Under the pieces are notes generated by a model, which was not told where the DNA came from, searched no databases, and saw only the letters and a list, made by a program, of their open reading frames with translations. 64,000 nt of DNA from Thermomicrobiaceae bacterium (lineage in GTDB: Bacteria; Chloroflexota; Chloroflexia; Thermomicrobiales; Thermomicrobiaceae), in the NCBI GenBank assembly GCA_014874455.1, contig JADBJL010000023.1, forward strand, positions 38,104 to 102,103, given 5' to 3'. The translations under genes and the position numbers were made by a program. This document shows, piece after piece, positions 9,056-16,932 of the stretch (position 1 is the first letter of the stretch; every line of letters begins with the position of its first letter).

Positions 9056-9406
9056 ATGCGCTACATGCTCTTGATTTACAGCGATGAGCAGGCGGAGGCA
9101 GGGTTGTCTCCGGAGGAGTTCAACGAGCTGGTTCAGGCCTATTTCCGCTACGACGACGAGCTGCGGCAGGCCGGCAAGTACGTCTTCGCCGAGGCGCTCC
9201 AGCCGAGCTCGACGGCTACAGTCGTGCGAGTTCGCGAGGGTAAGACCCTGGTCACCGATGGCCCCTATGCCGAGACGAAGGAACAGCTCGGCGGCTTCTA
9301 CGTGATCGAGGCAGAGAGCCTCGACGAGGCCCTGAGGTGGGCTGCCAGGATCCCTGGGGCCGCGACCGGCACGATCGAGGTCAGGCCAGTTATGGAGTTC
9401 GATTAG
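9056..9406 (+). CDS. YCII-related (DGPF) protein
   Basis: Small cytosolic protein of 116 aa with the ferredoxin-like YCII fold. It shows the diagnostic 'MRYMLLIYSDE' start, 'VTDGPYAETKEQLGGFYVIE' and C-terminal 'IEVRPVME'. In-frame upstream sequence in the track has no coding character; ATG 9056 has GGAG close by. DGPF proteins are the standard genomic partners of ECF42 sigma factors, and such a sigma gene is two genes downstream. The biochemical role of DGPF proteins is not established. Confidence 0.85.
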   Translation: MRYMLLIYSDEQAEAGLSPEEFNELVQAYFRYDDELRQAGKYVFAEALQPSSTATVVRVREGKTLVTDGPYAETKEQLGGFYVIEAESLDEALRWAARIPGAATGTIEVRPVMEFD

Positions 9407-9466
9407 CCCTTCCTGTGGCTGCTCGACGAGAGGCGATGATCGGCAATCGAGCGGGCGAGAGACGCG

Positions 9467-9682
9467 ATGCTGGATCCGATGATTCCGGAGCTAGGTGAGT
9501 TGCACCGCCGCGAGCTGCTGGCAGAGGCCGAGCGCCGACGCCTGGCTCGGACCCTGGACCGGGATCAGAGCCTGTGGTGGGCAGTGCGCCGGACGCTCGG
9601 CGGTGTGCTGATCCGGGCAGGCTGCTGGCTCGCGCGAGTGCCGGCTGAGCAGGCCGTGCCTGCCTCGCCGGTCGAGTTGTAG
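9467..9682 (+). CDS. Small basic hypothetical protein between DGPF and ECF42 genes
   Basis: A 71-aa frame, mostly charged and helical, with an Arg/Glu-rich N-terminal half ('LLAEAERRRLARTL') and an amphipathic C-terminal half. Codon usage matches neighbours and it lies in line with the DGPF and sigma genes, so it is probably expressed. The ribosome binding site is weak. No family recognised. It could be a small partner of the sigma factor, but nothing proves it. Confidence 0.5.
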   Translation: MLDPMIPELGELHRRELLAEAERRRLARTLDRDQSLWWAVRRTLGGVLIRAGCWLARVPAEQAVPASPVEL

Positions 9683-9784
9683 TACGCTGCGTGGCAGTTC
9701 TCCTGCTGTGTGCCGCGCATCCGGGGTCGGTGACGCGCGAGCGCTGGTCCGCGAGAGCGGCCGCTGTGCAGAGGTCGGGCGTCG

Positions 9785-11053
9785 ATGGCGAGCGTGGCCG
9801 ATGTCGTGGCGAGCGTCTTCCGGAACGAGTACGGGCGCATCATCGCGGCTCTGATCCGTGACCTGGACGACTTCGACCTGGCAGAAGAAGCGATGCAGGA
9901 TGCGCTGGCTATGGCACTGGAGCGCTGGCCGGTCGACGGCGTCCCCGGCAACCCGGCAGCCTGGATCATGACCGTCGCCCGGCGCAAGGCGATCGATCGC
10001 GTTCGCCGCGAGCGTCTGGGCGTGGCCAAGTACCAGGATCTGGCGCGGGGCGCGATCGTGCGCGCCGGAGAGGATGACATGCTCGATGAGGATACGCAGT
10101 CCGCGCTGCAGGACGACCGGCTCCGGCTGATCTTCACTTGCTGCCACCCGGCGCTCAGCCTGGAGGCGCAGGTAGCGCTGGCGCTGCGCACCCTGGGTGG
10201 GCTGACCACGGCCGAGATCGCCCGCGCCTTCCTCGTCCCCGAGGCAACCATGGCGCAGCGGCTAGTGCGGGCCAAGCGGAAGATTCGCGATGCCGGTATC
10301 CCCTATCGTGTGCCGCCGGACGAGGAGCTGCCCGAGCGGCTGAGTGCGGTGCTGGGCGTCATCTATCTCATCTTCAACGAGGGCTACTCGGCGACGGCTG
10401 GGGATGAGCTGATCCGTCGCTCGCTCTGCGCTGAGGCGATCCGGCTCGGCCGGGTGCTGCGGGAGCTGATGCCAGCCGAGCCAGAGGTGCTCGGCCTGCT
10501 GGCACTGATGCTGCTGCACGATTCCCGTCGCGAGGCTCGGATCAGCCCAGCGGGCGAGCTGATCACCCTAGAGGAGCAGGACCGCTCGCGCTGGGATCGA
10601 GACCAGATCGCCGAGGGTATCGGGCTGGTCGAGCAGGCGCTGCGGATGCGACGGCCCGGCCCCTACCAGGTACAGGCGGCCATCGCGGCGCTCCACGCCC
10701 GGGCGGCATCGCCGGAGCAGACCGATTGGGCGCAGATCGCGGCGCTCTACGGAGTACTGGCTCGGATGACGCCTTCACCCGTCGTGGAGCTGAACCGGGC
10801 AGTTGCGATCGCCATGGCTGAGGGGATCGAAGCCGGGCTTGGCCTGATCGAGCGATTGGGCTCGTCGCGAGAGCTCAAGGGGTACCACCTCTACCATGCC
10901 GCGCGTGCCGACCTGCTGCGACGCCTGGGCCGCTGGGGCGAGGCGGCCGAGGCCTACCGGCGCGCACTGGAGGGTGCGGCCACGGAGCCGGAGCGCCGCT
11001 ATCTGCTCCGGCGGCTGCGCGAGGTGGAAGAGCGAGCTGCCGGAGCCGAGTGA
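9785..11053 (+). CDS. ECF42-type RNA polymerase sigma factor with C-terminal helical extension
   Basis: Sigma factor of 422 aa. Region 2 (about 8-75) includes '[16 protein letters not shown]' and '[18 protein letters not shown]'. Region 4 (about 110-170) includes '[27 protein letters not shown]'. The remaining ~240 aa is the DUF6596/TPR-like extension typical of ECF42, with 'YLIFNEGY' and repeated helical pairs ending in '[12 protein letters not shown]'. ECF42 factors have no classical anti-sigma factor; the extension is thought to control activity. Linked DGPF protein upstream fits the standard ECF42 module. Confidence 0.9.
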   Translation: MASVADVVASVFRNEYGRIIAALIRDLDDFDLAEEAMQDALAMALERWPVDGVPGNPAAWIMTVARRKAIDRVRRERLGVAKYQDLARGAIVRAGEDDMLDEDTQSALQDDRLRLIFTCCHPALSLEAQVALALRTLGGLTTAEIARAFLVPEATMAQRLVRAKRKIRDAGIPYRVPPDEELPERLSAVLGVIYLIFNEGYSATAGDELIRRSLCAEAIRLGRVLRELMPAEPEVLGLLALMLLHDSRREARISPAGELITLEEQDRSRWDRDQIAEGIGLVEQALRMRRPGPYQVQAAIAALHARAASPEQTDWAQIAALYGVLARMTPSPVVELNRAVAIAMAEGIEAGLGLIERLGSSRELKGYHLYHAARADLLRRLGRWGEAAEAYRRALEGAATEPERRYLLRRLREVEERAAGAE

Positions 11054-11283
11054 GCGGCCAGAGGGGCTCGCACCTCTCCCTACTACTCCATGGCGAGATC
11101 GATTGCTCGGAGACCCTGGAACGGCCGGCTTCGCGCCGAGCCGGCTTCATCCAGCGTGCGCCGTGCTGCTCGCGGCAGTGCCGGCGGAGCTACCGGCCGG
11201 GGCAATGCGGGCAGGTCGGATCGCTCCAGCGTGCTCCTGATCCACGCAGCGACGAGATCGAGCGGGTCGGTTCGCGCTCTGGG

Positions 11284-11306
11284 GAGTGACAAGTATGTTG
11301 TCACTC
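11284..11306. promoter_or_regulatory. Candidate MarR operator
   Basis: Perfect 9-bp inverted repeat GAGTGACAA-N5-TTGTCACTC. It overlaps the -35 box (GTGACA 11286-11291) of the promoter for the MarR gene that starts at 11366. The layout fits negative autoregulation. Confidence 0.6.
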
Positions 11307-11315
11307 TGATATGCT
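11286..11315 (+). promoter_or_regulatory. sigma70-type promoter of the MarR gene
   Basis: GTGACA at 11286-11291, an 18-nt spacer, TATGCT at 11310-11315. The same TATGCT -10 box occurs in the dehydratase promoter at 4979. Confidence 0.55.
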
Positions 11316-11365
11316 GCTTGTCATCATGGCTGGGCTGGACGCTGGCTGCGTGGAGCGAGGCGTCG

Positions 11366-11890
11366 ATGAGTGGAGACCTGACGAGGAGCAGCACGGATCC
11401 ACCAGGCCCGTCGGCTGCCTGGAGCGAGGCCGCGCTCGTGCTGGATCTCCTCGAGGAGGTAGTGGCGCTCTACCTCGTGCTGCGGGCTGTGGTGGCACGG
11501 GTTCATGGCCAGGGACCGGTGACGGGCGCTGTGCGTGGCCTGCTGCGCGACCTCGACCGCTTCGGGCCGCAGACCGTGCCCCAGCTTGCCTGGCGTCGGG
11601 CAGTGTCGCGCCAGGATCGCCAGGCGCTGGTGAACCGGCTGCGCGACCAGGGGCTGGTCGAGCTGATCGGGAACCCGGCTCACCGGCGCTCGCCGCTGGT
11701 GCGGCTGACGCCGCGCGGCAAGGCACTGGTGGATGAGATGACGCAGCGCGAGTCTGAGCTTCTGGCGGCGCTCGGAATTCACCTGCCCGAGGCCGACCTG
11801 CGGATCGCCGCGGACGTACTGCGGGCGATCCGGGAGCGGCTGCAGAGTCCGGAGTCCCGGCGGCTGCTGGAGCAGATACGGGAGGCGTAG
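11366..11890 (+). CDS. MarR-family transcriptional regulator
   Basis: Winged-helix regulator of 174 aa. The C-terminal two thirds shows the MarR pattern: a helix ending 'LLRDLDRFGPQTVPQLAWRR', recognition helix 'SRQDRQALVNRLRDQGLVE', and wing 'SPLVRLTPRGKALVDEM'. The track's longer frame begins at 11090, but ATG 11366 has GGAGCGAGG just upstream and the extra residues look non-coding. It is preceded by a promoter whose -35 is embedded in a perfect palindrome. A class I methyltransferase follows 134 nt later and may be co-regulated. The ligand is unknown. Confidence 0.8.
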   Translation: MSGDLTRSSTDPPGPSAAWSEAALVLDLLEEVVALYLVLRAVVARVHGQGPVTGAVRGLLRDLDRFGPQTVPQLAWRRAVSRQDRQALVNRLRDQGLVELIGNPAHRRSPLVRLTPRGKALVDEMTQRESELLAALGIHLPEADLRIAADVLRAIRERLQSPESRRLLEQIREA

Positions 11891-12024
11891 TCGTCGCCGT
11901 CGGCACCTCGCTTCCTGGCCGGCAGGCCGTATCCGGGCGGCCGTCACTGCGCTGGGGTAAGACGTTCTGCCCGGCGTAGCGAGCGCCGGGGCGTATGAGG
12001 ATGACCGCATGAGGGAGGTGGGCA

Positions 12025-12660
12025 GTGAGCCAGGAGAACGTTGTGGAGCCGGTCGGCCAGTTCGGGCGGCCCAGGGGGGTGCTGGGCCGGTTGGCCGGCT
12101 GGCTCATGGCGCTCACTAACCGGCCGCTCAACCGCTGGGCGGTCGAGGTGCTCGAGGTTCGGCCGGGGGATCATATCCTGGAGATCGGCTTCGGGCCTGG
12201 CCATCTGATCCAGTTGCTGGCCGAGCGAGCCACCGAAGGCTTTGTGGCCGGCATCGACCTCTCGGAGGTAATGGTGGAGCAGGCCGCGCGGCGCAACCGG
12301 CGGACCGTGCGGCAGGGTCGGGTGGAGCTGTGCCAGGGGAGCGTCTCCAGCCTTCCCTACGAGGATGGCCGGTTCGACAAGGTGGTTGCGGTCAACACCT
12401 TCCAGTTCTGGCCCGATCCGGAGAATGACCTGCGGGAGGTTCGGCGGGTGCTCAAGCCGGGGGGAACGCTGGTGCTTGGCCTCCGGCTGAAGAACCCGGC
12501 CCGGCGGTTCCTGGGTGGGCTGGGCCATACCGGGGACGAGGTCGCGGCGATCGGGACATTGCTGGCTGAGGCCGGCTTCACTGGCATCTCGACGCGGGGG
12601 TATCAGCAGGGGCAGGAGCGGGTGGCCTACCTGGTCGCCGCCCGCCCGCTCACCGGCTGA
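12025..12660 (+). CDS. Class I SAM-dependent methyltransferase
   Basis: Cytosolic methyltransferase of 211 aa of the Methyltransf_11 type. SAM-binding motif I is 'ILEIGFGPGHLIQLLA', motif II 'VAGIDLSEVMVEQA', then 'GSVSSLPYEDGRFDKVVAVNTFQFW' and post-motif 'VLKPGGTLVLGLR'. N-terminal 'LMALTNRPLNRW' is typical of small-molecule methyltransferases of this group. GTG start follows GGGAGGTG. Substrate unknown. Lies downstream of the MarR gene on the same strand. Confidence 0.85.
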   Translation: MSQENVVEPVGQFGRPRGVLGRLAGWLMALTNRPLNRWAVEVLEVRPGDHILEIGFGPGHLIQLLAERATEGFVAGIDLSEVMVEQAARRNRRTVRQGRVELCQGSVSSLPYEDGRFDKVVAVNTFQFWPDPENDLREVRRVLKPGGTLVLGLRLKNPARRFLGGLGHTGDEVAAIGTLLAEAGFTGISTRGYQQGQERVAYLVAARPLTG

Positions 12661-12819
12661 CGTGCCTCCCGCGAGGGCCTTCCCTCTCGGCCGGGTAGCC
12701 GGGATCCAGTGTCCGGACGCCCGGTACCGTTGCGTTTTGGCAATGCGATCGTGATGATCTCCTGGTTGCCGGCAGGACGCTCGCGCGGCCCTACTGCGGC
12801 GACGAGGAGATGTTGCGGG

Positions 12820-12839
12820 GGCCACGCCCATCCGTGGCC
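12820..12839. terminator. Hairpin downstream of methyltransferase gene
   Basis: GGCCACG-CCCATC-CGTGGCC, 7-bp stem with 6-nt loop, followed on the plus strand by TGGTTCTGT. The T content is weak, so a terminator role is only possible. The rest of 12661-12904 shows no gene. Confidence 0.35.
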
Positions 12840-12904
12840 TGGTTCTGTGTATTCACGCTCGTGAAATTAGGACGCTGCGCTATTTTCGCCAAGCCCGTGA
12901 AGTG

Positions 12905-13330
12905 CTAAGAGTAGTCCGGCAAGGGCGTTCGCTCGGCATCGCCTAACGCTCGCAAGCGCGCGCGGAACGCCCCGTCCGGCGGCTCGCTGTCGAGCATGCG
13001 GGCCTGGACGCCCCGGATTGCGCTCCGGTATTCCACTGTCACGCCGTCGACGAGCACGCGGTGGAAGGCGCGGTTGCGCGCCTCCGGTGTGGAGCCTCCA
13101 GGGCTGGTGAGCTTGCGGAACGCGTCCTCCAGCGCATCGTAGGGCAGATCCGGGTTGAGCCGGATCAGGGCATCCTGCAGGCACTGCTTGAGAACGACCT
13201 CGCGGTAGTCGGCGCGCTCGGCGAACGGCTCCCCCGGCGCAATGTCCGGGCCGTGCTTGATCTCCCAGCCGAGTGATTCGAGCCAGGCGAGGGCGGCGGA
13301 TTCGACGAGGGGTTCTGTCAGGTATGCCAG
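12905..13330 (-). pseudogene. N-terminal fragment of type I restriction subunit HsdR
   Basis: About 100 aa match the conserved N-terminus of HsdR: '[18 protein letters not shown]', '[10 protein letters not shown]', '[17 protein letters not shown]' and '[20 protein letters not shown]'. The frame then leaves the family and stops after about 40 more residues ('[12 protein letters not shown]'), so the nuclease and helicase parts (some 900 aa) are missing. Where homologues start with Met the codon is CTG (13328-13330), behind a perfect GGAGGA inside the end of the transposase gene. No hsdS or hsdM is present in the window. A remnant, possibly cut by mobile-element activity. Confidence 0.7.
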
Positions 13331-13935
13331 AGTTCCTCCGGTTTGAAGGTGGCCGCCTGCGGGTTTTCCGGGTCGCACGCCCAGCGCATCGGGTTTTCAA
13401 TGATGTATTGTCGAATGCGGGCCAGGGATTGGTCGTTTCTAATGATGTGTTCGTAGTAGTTGCGTTGCCACAATCGCCCAGGGAACGATGGCCAACCATG
13501 TCGTTTTACGCCCTCAATGTACCGTCGTGTGGTTAATGTTTTGAACCGTTGCACTACGTCCCCCAGCGAGAAGACGGTAGGGGCAACCCCCTGTGGTTGC
13601 CCGTGCCCCTCGGCATCGGGGCGGACACAGGGGTCCGCGGCATCGGGGCGGACACAGGGGTCCGCCCCTACAAGGACGATGATGCCGTGGATGTGATTCG
13701 GCATGACGACGAATGCATCAATACCGACCCCCGGGTAAAATGCCGGCATTTCTTCCCATACGGTCTTTACCATGTGCCCAGCGGCGTTCAACCGCATTTC
13801 CCCATCCACAATGCCACCAAACACACAGGCGCGGCCTTGAGTGACGATGGTCACAAAATAGGCCCCTGCCTGCGCGTAATCGTGTCCTTTCAGGCGGATC
13901 GATCGGCGATGGTGGCATTCCGGATTGAAAGTCAT
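13318..13935 (-). CDS. REP-associated tyrosine transposase (RAYT, Y1/HUH family)
   Basis: Single-strand DNA transposase of 205 aa related to IS200/IS605 TnpA. It has '[15 protein letters not shown]' with the HUH motif (81-83) and '[15 protein letters not shown]' with the catalytic Tyr (about 160). Between them residues 91-108 are two copies of 'ADPCVRPDA', encoded by a 27-nt tandem repeat that is itself a REP-like palindrome. ATG 13935 is chosen because the protein's conserved start '[11 protein letters not shown]' follows; the track frame runs 79 codons further. The stop overlaps the start of the HsdR remnant. RAYTs mobilise or maintain REP sequences of their host genome. Confidence 0.85.
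   Translation of the reverse strand: MTFNPECHHRRSIRLKGHDYAQAGAYFVTIVTQGRACVFGGIVDGEMRLNAAGHMVKTVWEEMPAFYPGVGIDAFVVMPNHIHGIIVLVGADPCVRPDAADPCVRPDAEGHGQPQGVAPTVFSLGDVVQRFKTLTTRRYIEGVKRHGWPSFPGRLWQRNYYEHIIRNDQSLARIRQYIIENPMRWACDPENPQAATFKPEELWHT
13581..13602. repeat. REP-like palindrome inside the RAYT gene (copy 1)
   Basis: GGGCAACC-CCCTGT-GGTTGCCC, 8-bp stem with 6-nt loop, preceded by GTAGG. It lies within the transposase coding frame, just downstream (in the gene's own direction) of the tandem copies. Confidence 0.6.
13612..13668. repeat. Tandem REP-like palindromes inside the RAYT gene (copies 2 and 3)
   Basis: A 27-nt unit repeats exactly at 13612-13638 and 13639-13665. Each holds GCGGAC-ACAGGG-GTCCGC; the second extends to a 9-bp stem GGGGCGGAC/GTCCGCCCC ending at 13668 and is followed by TACA. 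The unit length keeps the reading frame and encodes ADPCVRPDA. Confidence 0.75.
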
Positions 13936-14183
13936 AACCCCCGCTCCGCGAGGAACCGGTCCACATGCTTCATCCGGATCGCTCCACGACTCGAGCGAAC
14001 CGAGAACCCGTACGCAGCTCTGGGCCTGCACGGAGAGCGTACACCCCTCTCGAAGGAGAATACCCAACGATTCCTCACGACCCTCGCCGGTTCCGTCCTG
14101 CCCCGGCCCGACCAGCCGAAGCCCGGAATGAAGGTGACCTACCTTCCTCGACGCCGATAAAGGGGACCGCATCGGAGCCCGAT

Positions 14184-14205
14184 GGCAGGCGCGCCGGCGC
14201 CTGCC
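14184..14205. repeat. REP-like hairpin at the 3' end of alr
   Basis: GGCAGGCGC-GCCG-GCGCCTGCC, 9-bp stem with 4-nt loop, immediately after the alr stop codon (minus strand). It could terminate alr transcription. Its nearness to the RAYT gene and the abutting GTAGGGCAGG sequence also make it a possible REP. Confidence 0.5.
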
Positions 14206-15423
14206 CTACGGGCGCTCTTCGACCAGGCCGGCGAGATCGCTGACCGCTACTGGTTGGCCGCCGCGCAGGAAGATGCGCGGCACACGAGCCGCCAGCGCCG
14301 TCACGACCTCGTAGGGGATCGTTCCGCACAGCTCGGCGATGTCGACTGCCGTCATCTCCCCGCTTCGCCCGTCGCCGAGCACGAGCGCCGGCTCACCCGC
14401 CTCGACTCCACCCACCCGGCTGACCTCGATGACCGTCTGATCCATGCACACCCGCCCCCGGATGGGGCAGCGCGCACCCCGGACGACGAACCAGCCGCGG
14501 TTGGACAGCAGCCGGAACAGCCCATCGCCGTAGCCGATCGGCGCCAGGCCGCAGCGCATCGCTCGCTCGGCCACGAAGGTATGGCCGTAGGAGATCCCCT
14601 CGCCGTCCGCCACGGTGAAGACCCGCGCCAGCCGGGTTACCAGCCGCAGGGCCGGCCGGACATCCGGCGGCGCTGGCACCGGGGCGGAGGGTGGCAGCCC
14701 GTAGAGGACGATCCCGGCGCGCACGAGCCGCTCGCCGGGCAGGTCGGCGTCGCCGACGACGCCCCGGAGCGTGGCCGCGCTGTTCGCCTGATGGACGACG
14801 CGCGGGGCGATACCGTGCCTCGCCAGGAGGTGCCGTACCTGACGGATGCGGCGCGCTTGCTCCTGGAGAAAGCCGGGGTCGGGCTCGTCGGCAGTGGCGA
14901 AGTGGGTGAAGAGGCCCTCCAGCTCCAGCCGCGGGTCGGCAGCGATCGCCTGCGCGAGTTCCAGGGCCTGATCCATCGCTACGCCGAACCGGCGCATCCC
15001 AGTGTCGACCTTGAGGTGCAGCCGCGCCGGGCCAAGATTCCCGCTGGCGGCCCGGGCGACGGCCGCGACGTCGGCCGCCGAACCCACCGCCAGCGCCAGG
15101 TCGGCGTCGAGCGCCGGCTGGAGCAGGGCGTAGTTCGGCGGGCCGAGCACCAGCACCGGCGCGGTGATGCCAGCGCCGCGGAGGGCCAGCCCCTCCTCGA
15201 TCCGCGCTACCCCCAGCCAGCGCGCTCCGGCGGCGAGCAGCGCCCGGGCGCAGGGGATCAGCCCGTGCCCGTAGGCATTCGCCTTCACGATGCCCATCAG
15301 GCCCACGTCGTCGGGCAACCGCGCCCGCACGGCCTGGACATTGCCGGCCAGCGCATCGAGGTCGACCAGCGCGTGGGTGCCGGCCTGCGCTGCCGCTAGC
15401 CGGTCGGCGAATGTCAGTGCCAT
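14206..15423 (-). CDS. alr: Alanine racemase
   Basis: PLP enzyme interconverting L- and D-alanine for peptidoglycan synthesis, 405 aa. The N-terminal barrel holds the PLP lysine in 'GIVKANAYGHG'. The C-terminal beta domain carries the catalytic Tyr block 'GISYGHTF' and 'GYGDGLFRLLSNRG', then 'CMDQTVIEV'. Substrate-side 'KVDTGMRRFG' and 'THFATAD' are also conserved. The ORF track extends to 15924, but ATG 15423 fits the family start and follows GGGGACAGGGG. Divergent from the phosphodiesterase gene. Confidence 0.93.
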   Translation of the reverse strand: MALTFADRLAAAQAGTHALVDLDALAGNVQAVRARLPDDVGLMGIVKANAYGHGLIPCARALLAAGARWLGVARIEEGLALRGAGITAPVLVLGPPNYALLQPALDADLALAVGSAADVAAVARAASGNLGPARLHLKVDTGMRRFGVAMDQALELAQAIAADPRLELEGLFTHFATADEPDPGFLQEQARRIRQVRHLLARHGIAPRVVHQANSAATLRGVVGDADLPGERLVRAGIVLYGLPPSAPVPAPPDVRPALRLVTRLARVFTVADGEGISYGHTFVAERAMRCGLAPIGYGDGLFRLLSNRGWFVVRGARCPIRGRVCMDQTVIEVSRVGGVEAGEPALVLGDGRSGEMTAVDIAELCGTIPYEVVTALAARVPRIFLRGGQPVAVSDLAGLVEERP

Positions 15424-15503
15424 CCCCTGTCCCCCGCTCCCGCTACCTCCAGCGTGCCCCCTGCCGATCGTATGCGCTGAGGTAGGTCTCTGCCAAGCGG
15501 GCC

Positions 15504-15533
15504 CCGACCCGCACGAGGGCAGCGGGCTATACT
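15504..15533 (+). promoter_or_regulatory. Candidate promoter for the alkaline-phosphatase-superfamily gene
   Basis: CCGACC at 15504-15509, an 18-nt spacer, TATACT at 15528-15533, about 85 nt before the GTG at 15622. Strong -10, poor -35. Confidence 0.4.
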
Positions 15534-15621
15534 GGGCCTGGTGGCCGTTCTCGGGCTGCTGAGTCGGGACGGGGCCTGAGGGATCGAGCGAGCTGGGCCC
15601 TTGCTTGGAGAGGAGGAGACC

Positions 15622-16881
15622 GTGCAGCCAGACGAGAGCGCCGAGCAGCGTGTCCTGCGCCAGGTTCGCTTCGGCGACGAGCAGCCCACCTGGATCCGCC
15701 CCAGCTACGATGGCTTCGGCATCGCCAACCTCCCCTGGTCGCTCCTCGGCGCACTCGGCGGTGAACCCCAAGGGCCGCCGGTCTCTGCCGAGGTCTGGCC
15801 GCAGCCGCTCGCCGCTGGGGTCGAGGCCGTCCTGCTGCTCATCGTCGACGGGCTGGGCTACCGGCGCCTCCAGGAGACGATGGCCGAAGGGATCACTCCG
15901 GCGCTGGCCCGGCTGCGCGAGCAAGCCGCCTGGTTCCCGCTCACCTCGATCTTCCCCTCGACCACCGCGGCGGCCTTGACCACGCTAGCGACCGGCCAGC
16001 CGCCGGCCCGGCACGGGCTGGTCGGCTTCACCTGCTACCTGCGCGAGTTCGGGATGCTGAGCAACCTGCTCTTCTGGACTCCGCTCGGCAAGTTCCCCAG
16101 CTATGCCAGCCAGGGGCTCGACCCGCGTGCCTTCCTCCCGGTGCCCACCATCGCTGGGCTGGCTACTCAGCAGGGGATCGACTCCGTCGTGGTGGCCCCG
16201 GAGACCTTTCGGGAGACACCGCTGACGCGCATGCACTCCGCGGCGGCCCGCTACCTCGGCTACCGGACGGCCGGCGAGTTCGTCGCGCACGTGCACCTGG
16301 CACTGGCCAGGCCAGGCCCGCTCCTGGTCACGGCATACTGGGACACGATCGACAACCTGGGGCACTTCTCCGGGCCGGATCACCCAGCGACCTTGGCCGA
16401 GCTGCGGCTGCTCGACCGGCTCCTCGTCGATGAGCTGCTGGCGCGCTTGCCCCGGCGCGACGTGCTCGTCGTCCTCACCGCCGACCATGGCATGGTCGCG
16501 CTCGACTCCGCGCGCGAGCACCGGCTGAACGGGCTGCCGCTCCTCGAGCGGGCCGCGGTTCCCCCGGGAGGCGAGCGGCGGGCCGTCTACTGGTATGTCC
16601 GCTCGGAGGAGCGGGAGGCGCTCCGGCAGGAGCTGCTGGAGCTGGCCGGTGAGGACGGCTGGCTCGCCGGCGGCGAGGCGCTCCTGCGCGAGGGGCTGCT
16701 CGGCCCGCCGCCGCACCACCCCGAAGCAGCCTGGCGGGTAGGAGACTTCGTCCTGATCGCCCGCGGCGGCGCCAGTTTCCCCTATGACCCACCCGGCATC
16801 ACCCCGCGCCCCTCGTTCGGCGCGCATGCCGGCCTGGAAGCCGAGGAGCAGCTCGTCCCCTGCCTGGTCTGGCGGCCCTAA
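15622..16881 (+). CDS. Type I phosphodiesterase/nucleotide pyrophosphatase-like protein
   Basis: Alkaline-phosphatase-superfamily hydrolase of 419 aa. Metal ligands and nucleophile can be placed: Asp in 'LLIVDGLGY', Thr in 'FPSTTAAALTTLATG', Asp/His in 'DTIDNLGHFSG', 'LTADHGM' (D-H) and the last His in 'GAHAGL'. No signal peptide or membrane helix is seen, so it is probably cytosolic. Start GTG 15622 follows GGAGAGGAGGAG; the track start at 15601 adds seven residues upstream of that site. Substrate unknown; relatives act on nucleotide, phosphonate or lipid phosphodiesters. Confidence 0.85.
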   Translation: MQPDESAEQRVLRQVRFGDEQPTWIRPSYDGFGIANLPWSLLGALGGEPQGPPVSAEVWPQPLAAGVEAVLLLIVDGLGYRRLQETMAEGITPALARLREQAAWFPLTSIFPSTTAAALTTLATGQPPARHGLVGFTCYLREFGMLSNLLFWTPLGKFPSYASQGLDPRAFLPVPTIAGLATQQGIDSVVVAPETFRETPLTRMHSAAARYLGYRTAGEFVAHVHLALARPGPLLVTAYWDTIDNLGHFSGPDHPATLAELRLLDRLLVDELLARLPRRDVLVVLTADHGMVALDSAREHRLNGLPLLERAAVPPGGERRAVYWYVRSEEREALRQELLELAGEDGWLAGGEALLREGLLGPPPHHPEAAWRVGDFVLIARGGASFPYDPPGITPRPSFGAHAGLEAEEQLVPCLVWRP

Positions 16882-16932
16882 GCCCTACTGCCGTCCGGCC
16901 ATCGCGACGAACCAGGAGCCTCGCTGGCGATG

